Of a DNA stretch of 10,119 nt, positions 6,497 through 10,119 are shown piece by piece; position 1 is the stretch's first letter, and every line of letters starts with the position of its first letter. Origin of the DNA: an uncultured Clostridia bacterium (lineage in GTDB: Bacteria > Bacillota > Clostridia > TANB77 > CAG-508); contig CAKPJR010000040.1 in the NCBI GenBank assembly GCA_934162925.1, positions 1 through 10,119 of the forward strand. Direction: 5' to 3'. The notes beneath the pieces were generated by a model. That model made no database searches and was not told where the DNA came from. It saw only the letters and a list, made by a program, of their open reading frames with translations. The translations under genes and the position numbers were made by a program.

Positions 6497-7250
6497 ATAT
6501 TGTAGTTTATATAGTGGAAGTAGTGGAAATAGTTTTTTTATTCAGTCAGATAATACAAATTTATTAGTTGATGCAGGTGTTAGTTCTAAAAAAATATTAA
6601 CTTCTCTTCGGAGAATTTAATGTTTTAGGTTCACAAATTAGTGCAATACTTGTTACTCATGAACATATAGATCACACTAAGAGTTTAGCAACTTTATCTA
6701 ATAAATTTGACATTCCTATTTATGCAAATAGAAAAACTTGGAAAGCCTTAAGCAATGTTTCTGAAAAAATAGATAAAAAAAATATAAATTTTTTTAATAT
6801 ATTAGAGAGTTTTAAAGTAGGAGATTTTGAAATATTTCCATTTCCAACCCCTCATGATGCAGCTGACCCTTGTGGCTTTAATATTTATTATAATAACAAA
6901 AAAATTAGTATTGCTACAGATATTGGTCATGTTTCTGAAAAGTTAATTGGATATTTACAAAATAGTAATTCTATTTTATTAGAGTCTAATTATGATCCAG
7001 AAATACTAAAATATTCTCATTATCCATATTTATTAAAACAAAGAATTTCTGGTGACACAGGGCAGGAAAAGTATTAGCTAATTTATACAACTCTGGATTA
7101 AAAAATGCTCTTTTAATACATTTAAGTAAAGAAAATAATTTTCCAGAATTAGCTTATGAAACTGTTCATAATGAAATTTTAAATTGTAAAGGTATTACAT
7201 TAGATGTCGCTCCTAGGGACAATCCTAGTAAGTTTTTCGAAGTAAGTTAG
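6489..7250 (+). pseudogene. WalJ/YycJ-type metallo-beta-lactamase-fold hydrolase, with one CGG-A break and one apparent 19-nt loss
   Basis: The sequence matches the WalJ/YycJ family of metallo-beta-lactamase-fold proteins, nuclease-like enzymes linked in Bacillus to cell-wall and replication control. Metal-binding elements are present: THEHIDH, PHDAADP, ATDIGHV and IHLSKENN. The N-terminus SLYSGSSGNSFF is typical. There are two breaks. First, codon 41 is CGG (6609-6611) and the zero frame stops at TAA 6618; skipping the C gives LTSLGEFN. Second, after LKQRISGDT (near 7059) the frame jumps to AGKVLANL (7062 onward). The conserved GHLSN-type segment between them is missing, best explained by loss of 19 nt. 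All ligands lie outside that gap. ATG 6489 overlaps the murA stop and has AAGGA eight bases upstream, so the two genes are translationally coupled. It may be a real pseudogene, or intact in the organism with an assembly error here. Confidence 0.75.
6609..6612 (+). other. CGG-A frame-break site in the WalJ-like gene
   Basis: The zero frame is CTT CGG AGA ATT TAA, and the expected frame is CTT (C) GGA GAA TTT AAT (Leu-Gly-Glu-Phe-Asn). The CTT CGG A heptamer is identical to that in the UDP-sugar pyrophosphorylase gene. The residue is less conserved here than at the other three sites, so the exact extra base is slightly less certain. Confidence 0.55.
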
Positions 7251-7253
7251 AGA

Positions 7254-7290
7254 AAAAGGATATTCTTTTTTTAAGAATATCCTTTTATTA
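7254..7290 (+). terminator. intrinsic terminator of the murA-WalJ operon
   Basis: A perfect 14-bp stem, AAAAGGATATTCTT (7254-7267) with AAGAATATCCTTTT (7273-7286), has a five-T loop and starts four bases after the last stop codon. The 3' arm itself ends in TTTT. The stem works in both orientations. Confidence 0.85.
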
Positions 7291-7316
7291 GAAAAAAAAT
7301 ATTTAGAATAAAATTT

Positions 7317-7426
7317 ATGGGGGCTGCAGGGAAAGGAGATAAAAATTACTTATAATTGGGCGAATTTATAAATAATCATCATATAATCCCTGCAAGATAA
7401 AAAACGTTTTTTGTCTAGCAGACAAC
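7317..7426. ncRNA. possible structured RNA or inverted-repeat element
   Basis: TGCAGGGA (7325-7332) pairs perfectly with TCCCTGCA (7387-7394), enclosing an inner imperfect hairpin around GGGCG (near 7351-7369). Two further hairpins follow: the 14-bp palindrome AAAAAACGTTTTTT (7399-7412) and TTGTCT-AGC-AGACAA (7411-7425). The short GC-containing motifs stand out in very AT-rich surroundings. The element lies between a terminator and AT-rich DNA, so it would need its own promoter. I do not recognise the family, and it may be only a degenerate repeat. Confidence 0.3.
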
Positions 7427-7677
7427 TTAAATTCTGATTTTACTTTATTTAAATTATTTAATTATATTTTATTTAATTTTACCTAATTTTTTTTAATATT
7501 TTTTTTGAAAAATTTTTGATTACAATTTTTTTGATTATAAAAAATATAAGAAAAAACATTAAGATTTTAAAAAACATTGTTTCACCTTTTGATTTAAAAG
7601 TTTTAATAAATAAGATTTAAAAGTTTCTTAATATGCCATTATAATACCATTTTTTCCAAATAATGTCAACAATTTTT
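7427..7677. other. AT-rich spacer with short direct repeats, no gene
   Basis: This is almost pure A and T with no coding frame. It contains a 13-bp direct repeat GATTTAAAAGTTT (7591-7603 and 7614-7626, spacing 23 bp) and a doubled TTTTTGATTA further left. It lies downstream of spmB, but I see no clear terminator hairpin for that gene. Confidence 0.5.
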
Positions 7678-8206
7678 CTACGACAAAATATTACAAATGG
7701 CGACTGACGTTAATATTCCTACCAAATCCCCAATTAATGCTGCAACTAACACAAATCTTATTTTCTTAACTCCTACAACACTTGTATATACTGCTATAGT
7801 ATAGAGTGTAGTTTCTGTTGATCCCATAATAGTAGATGCAATAATTCCCAATCTGCTGTCAACTCCATAAAGCTTCATAATGTCGCTACCTATTGCCACT
7901 GATGCACTTCCGAGATATTGGTCTTAGTATTGCAAGTGGCATTATTTCCTTTGGTATTCCTAAAAATTTTATTGCAGGATAAATAATTTTTATTATAAAA
8001 TCTAATATTCCAGAATATCTTAAAGCTCCTATTGCAACAAATAACCCTACTAAAGTAGGAAAAATTTTTAATACTATTTCAAGCCCTTCTTTAGCTCCAT
8101 CTAGAAATGTATCAAAAACTTTATTTTTTTCTATTAGCCCATATACTAATATCATTAGTATAGTAAAAGGAATCGCTAAATTTGATAAATAATTAACTAT
8201 AGCCAT
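7678..8206 (-). CDS. spmB: spore maturation protein B, interrupted by a +1 frame break
   Basis: SpmB is a membrane protein needed, with SpmA, for proper core dehydration of the developing spore in Bacillus. It belongs to the nucleoside-recognition (Gate) domain family. The repaired protein is 175 residues, as expected. It has hydrophobic segments near 8-24, 43-61 and 67-84 and in the C-terminal third, and the conserved LRPISGSASVAIGSD (from residue 93) and MGSTETTLYTIAVY. The zero frame reads TCT CGG AAG and stops at TAG 7888-7886. Omitting the C at 7912 gives TCT GGA AGT (Ser-Gly-Ser), the family consensus. The start ATG has an AAGGAGA site that overlaps the spmA stop codon, nine bases away, so translation is coupled to spmA. 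Confidence 0.9.
7909..7912 (-). other. CGG-A frame-break site in spmB
   Basis: The zero frame is TCT CGG AAG TGC, and the expected frame is TCT (C) GGA AGT GCA (Ser-Gly-Ser-Ala), a strongly conserved SpmB motif. Six further codons pass before an out-of-frame stop, the longest run-on of the four sites. Confidence 0.6.
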
Positions 8207-8215
8207 AAAATCTCC

Positions 8216-8791
8216 TTAAAATTTTTTCATCAATATTTTAGCTGCAAAAACAGCAGAGCAGGCCGCAAAAATTGTTGCTATCCATACTGGAATTATCATA
8301 ACAGTTGGATTTTCTGAACCTAAAGAATTTCTAATAGCTATGACTGTTGTTGGTATTATTTGTATAGATGCAGTATTTAAAACAATAAACATTGCCATAG
8401 AATTAGATAATTTATCTTTTTCTCTGTTTTGCTTTTGCATTAATTTCATAGCTTTTAATCCAAGCGGAGTTGCTGCATTTCCTAACCCCATAATATTTGC
8501 AATAATATTCATAGTTATTTGTTTATGTGCTTCATCCTTTTCTTTTATGTCCGGAAATATTTTTTTCATTATAGGTTTTAAAATTTTTGATAAATGATCT
8601 ATAATACGTGTTTTTGATGCAACTTGCATTATTCCATTCCAAAGGCAAATAGTTCCTAATAAAGAAATTGATAAATCCACTGCTAATTTGGTAGATTCAA
8701 ATATAGAATTATTTACTTCATAAACTCTTCCATTAAAAATGGCATATATGAAAGATGTTATTAAAAATAGTGGCCAAATAATATTTAACAT
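8216..8791 (-). CDS. spmA: spore maturation protein A
   Basis: SpmA is the membrane partner of SpmB in spore core dehydration, acting late in sporulation. This 191-residue product is intact and of normal size. It has hydrophobic segments near 3-20, 36-56, 94-110, 132-153 and 164-187. The Gate-domain motifs NIMGLGNAATPLGLKAM (99-115) and NTASIQIIPTTVIAIR (139-154) are clear. It starts at ATG 8791, with a modest AGGGA-type site just upstream, and is the first gene of the spmA-spmB pair. In B. subtilis this operon is under sigma-E. Upstream here there is only a partial sigma-E-like -10 (CATATAAA, 8840-8833) without a good -35. Confidence 0.95.
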   Translation of the reverse strand: MLNIIWPLFLITSFIYAIFNGRVYEVNNSIFESTKLAVDLSISLLGTICLWNGIMQVASKTRIIDHLSKILKPIMKKIFPDIKEKDEAHKQITMNIIANIMGLGNAATPLGLKAMKLMQKQNREKDKLSNSMAMFIVLNTASIQIIPTTVIAIRNSLGSENPTVMIIPVWIATIFAACSAVFAAKILMKKF

Positions 8792-8880
8792 TATATCCCT
8801 GTCCTTTAAATAATATTATTCGCTTATTAAATTTTATATGAATATTTTTTAATATAATTTACAAAAAAAGGAAATTAGTA

Positions 8881-8909
8881 TTGACCTTCGGCTTATTTTA
8901 TGATAGTAT
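8881..8909 (+). promoter_or_regulatory. sigma-A promoter of abrB
   Basis: TTGACC (8881-8886) and TAGTAT (8904-8909) are separated by 17 bp, ahead of abrB. The -35 matches five of six consensus bases and the -10 four of six. Transcription would start near 8916, leaving a leader of about 43 nt that contains the AAGGAGG ribosome binding site at 8944-8950. Confidence 0.5.
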
Positions 8910-8958
8910 TTAATAAAATCGATTTGTCGAAAAATGTAATATTAAGGAGGGCGAATAT

Positions 8959-9210
8959 ATGAAATCAACTGGAATTGTAAGAAGAGTAGATGAACTAGGA
9001 AGAGTTGTGCTACCAATTGAATTAAGAAATAAATTTGGAATAACAGAAAAAGATCCTATGGAGATATATGTAGATGGGTCTTCTATAATCCTAAAAAAAT
9101 ATGAGCCAAATTGTATTTTTTGTGGAAATTCTAAAAAATTAGTAGATTATCAAGGAAAAATGATTTGTGAAAAATGCGCAGAAAAAATTTCTAAATTAAA
9201 AGCAGAATAG
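8959..9210 (+). CDS. abrB: AbrB-family transition-state regulator with C-terminal zinc-ribbon-like CxxC pairs
   Basis: This is a small DNA-binding regulator that in Bacillus and Clostridium represses post-exponential and early sporulation genes. The first 50 residues are nearly the textbook AbrB swapped-hairpin DNA-binding domain: MKSTGIVRRVDELGRVVLPI, then a LEIYVDG-like stretch and IILKKYEP. The remainder differs from Bacillus AbrB. It carries Cys52-x2-Cys55 and Cys70-x2-Cys73 fourteen residues apart, which could bind zinc, a pattern I believe is common in clostridial homologues. At 83 residues it is slightly shorter than B. subtilis AbrB (about 95). The ribosome binding site AAGGAGG is near-perfect. 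It converges on rsmI, the same arrangement as in B. subtilis, which supports calling it AbrB rather than SpoVT or Abh. Confidence 0.9.
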   Translation: MKSTGIVRRVDELGRVVLPIELRNKFGITEKDPMEIYVDGSSIILKKYEPNCIFCGNSKKLVDYQGKMICEKCAEKISKLKAE

Positions 9211-9255
9211 AAAAAACTTTTGGGGTCACTATTACAGCATATTATTTTATAAACT

Positions 9256-9291
9256 AAAAACAGATTAATTTTATATTTTTAATCTGTTTTT
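9256..9291. terminator. bidirectional terminator between abrB and rsmI
   Basis: A perfect 13-bp stem, AAAAACAGATTAA (9256-9268) with TTAATCTGTTTTT (9279-9291), has a 10-nt loop and lies between the two convergent genes. T-runs end the stem on both strands, so it can stop transcription from either side. Confidence 0.85.
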
Positions 9292-9302
9292 ATTATTATC
9301 TA

Positions 9303-10119
9303 TTATATAAAATACTGATATATCTCATTTTTATTTGTTTTTCTATCTTTTGCTATTTTTTTAATAATTTCTTTTTTATCATATCCTTGTTTTTCATAAA
9401 ATTCATAATGTTCTTCTAAAGAAATATTATTTAAAAATTCTATTTTTTCTTCTTCTACGCTCTGGCTACTTCCTTCTATTAAAATAACAAATTCGCCTTT
9501 TGGATTATTAATATTGCTTATTATTTCAGATACTTTACCTCTAATATATTCTTCATGTATTTTTGTAATTTCTCTTGCCAATACTATATTTCTATCCCCT
9601 AAAACCTCTTTTATTGCTTCTAATGTATTTATTAATTTATGTGGAGCCTCATATAATATTATTGTTTGTTCATACATTTTAATATTTTCTAGTTTTTGCA
9701 ATTTTTCACTTTTGTTTACAGGTAAAAAACCTATAAATACAAATTCTCTAGTTTTCATACCTGAAGGAATTAATGCATTTATTAAAGCGCATGCTCCTGG
9801 TACAGGTATTATTTCTATATTATTTTTTATTGCTTCTTTTACAATTTCTTCCCCTGGATCTGATATTGCTGGTGTTCCAGCATCAGATACTAAAGCAATA
9901 TTATTTCCATTTAATATTTTTTCTATAAGAATATTGCTTTTAGATTTTTCTATTTGCTTATAATAACTTATTAGTGGCTTAGAAATTTCTAAATGGTTTA
10001 ATAATTTTAGTGTATGTCTTGTATCTTCTGCTGCAATTAAATCAACTTCTTTTAATACTCTTATTGCTCTTAATGTGATATCCTCTAAGTTTCCTATTGG
10101 TGTTGCAACTAAATATAAT
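9303..10119 (-). CDS. rsmI: 16S rRNA (cytidine-1402 2'-O)-methyltransferase, 5' end beyond window
   Basis: RsmI methylates the ribose of C1402 in 16S rRNA (E. coli numbering) using S-adenosylmethionine, fine-tuning decoding at the ribosomal P site. The frame is open to the right edge, and 271 residues are visible. The first ones, LYLVATPIGNLEDIT, show that only about ten N-terminal residues are missing. Further signatures are AEDTR, SDAGTPAISDPG, the PVPGACALINALIPSG loop, FVFIGFLP, YEAPHKLINTLEAI, AREITKIHEEYIRG and GEFVILIEG, followed by the short helical C-terminal domain. The internal ATG at 9758 (MKTREF) is not the start, because the conserved N-terminal domain lies upstream in the same frame. 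The gene ends in the terminator shared with abrB. Confidence 0.95.
   Translation of the reverse strand, partial: LYLVATPIGNLEDITLRAIRVLKEVDLIAAEDTRHTLKLLNHLEISKPLISYYKQIEKSKSNILIEKILNGNNIALVSDAGTPAISDPGEEIVKEAIKNNIEIIPVPGACALINALIPSGMKTREFVFIGFLPVNKSEKLQKLENIKMYEQTIILYEAPHKLINTLEAIKEVLGDRNIVLAREITKIHEEYIRGKVSEIISNINNPKGEFVILIEGSSQSVEEEKIEFLNNISLEEHYEFYEKQGYDKKEIIKKIAKDRKTNKNEIYQYFI

Noticed and set aside
7054..7075. Programmed -1 frameshift at GAA AAG to rescue the second break in the WalJ-like gene
   Set aside because: There is no proper X-XXY-YYZ slippery heptamer, and a frameshift could not restore the missing conserved residues.
7317..7355. Twelve-codon open frame starting ATGGGGGCTGCA
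   Set aside because: It has no ribosome binding site, is very short, and sits inside an inverted repeat; probably chance.
2953..7912. Reassignment of CGG to another amino acid, as reported in some Firmicutes lineages
   Set aside because: Reading CGG as any amino acid leaves all four genes out of frame and they stop within one to eight codons. Only a +1 shift restores the family sequences. An unassigned CGG remains compatible with the data.
8820..8860. Sigma-E promoter for spmA (CATATAAA as -10)
   Set aside because: The -10 matches six of eight bases, but no acceptable -35 lies at the right distance in this AT-rich stretch.

Overview
The window is very AT-rich DNA from an endospore-forming member of the Clostridia/low-GC Firmicutes. 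The evidence is spoIIR, spmA and spmB, an AbrB-type regulator, strong AGGAGG-type ribosome binding sites, almost exclusive AGA for arginine and AT-rich sigma-A promoters. I cannot assign a genus.

Layout, left to right. (1) Positions 160-3286, minus strand: a UDP-sugar pyrophosphorylase-family gene followed by a phosphoglucomutase/phosphomannomutase, which together interconvert hexose phosphates and make a UDP-sugar. (2) Positions 3287-3711 carry no gene but hold a sigma-A promoter, two hairpins and a 109-nt element whose 28-bp inverted arms enclose an unusually GC-rich core. (3) Positions 3712-4230, minus strand: a hypothetical gene with an excellent sigma-A promoter, divergent from spoIIR. 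(4) Positions 4430-7250, plus strand: spoIIR with its own terminator, then murA overlapping a WalJ/YycJ-type metallo-beta-lactamase-fold gene, ending in a terminator. (5) Positions 7287-7677: no gene; a second possible structured element and AT-rich repeats. (6) Positions 7678-8791, minus strand: spmA-spmB, translationally linked. (7) Positions 8959-10119: abrB (plus) converging on rsmI (minus, cut by the window edge) over a shared terminator, the same convergent pair as in Bacillus subtilis.

The striking feature is a recurring frame break. Four conserved genes (UDP-sugar pyrophosphorylase, murA, the WalJ-like gene, spmB) are each interrupted by one extra base, and in every case the ribosome would reach an in-frame CGG codon followed by A. 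Skipping the C and reading GGA (glycine) restores the expected family sequence. In-frame CGG occurs nowhere else in the recognised genes, whereas CGGA read as xxC GGA occurs normally. This looks like a CGG-A +1 recoding signal, perhaps because CGG is unassigned or starved. Systematic sequence error or ordinary pseudogenes are the competing explanations, and nothing in the window alone can decide between them. The WalJ-like gene has a second, different lesion (an apparent 19-nt loss) that this model does not explain.
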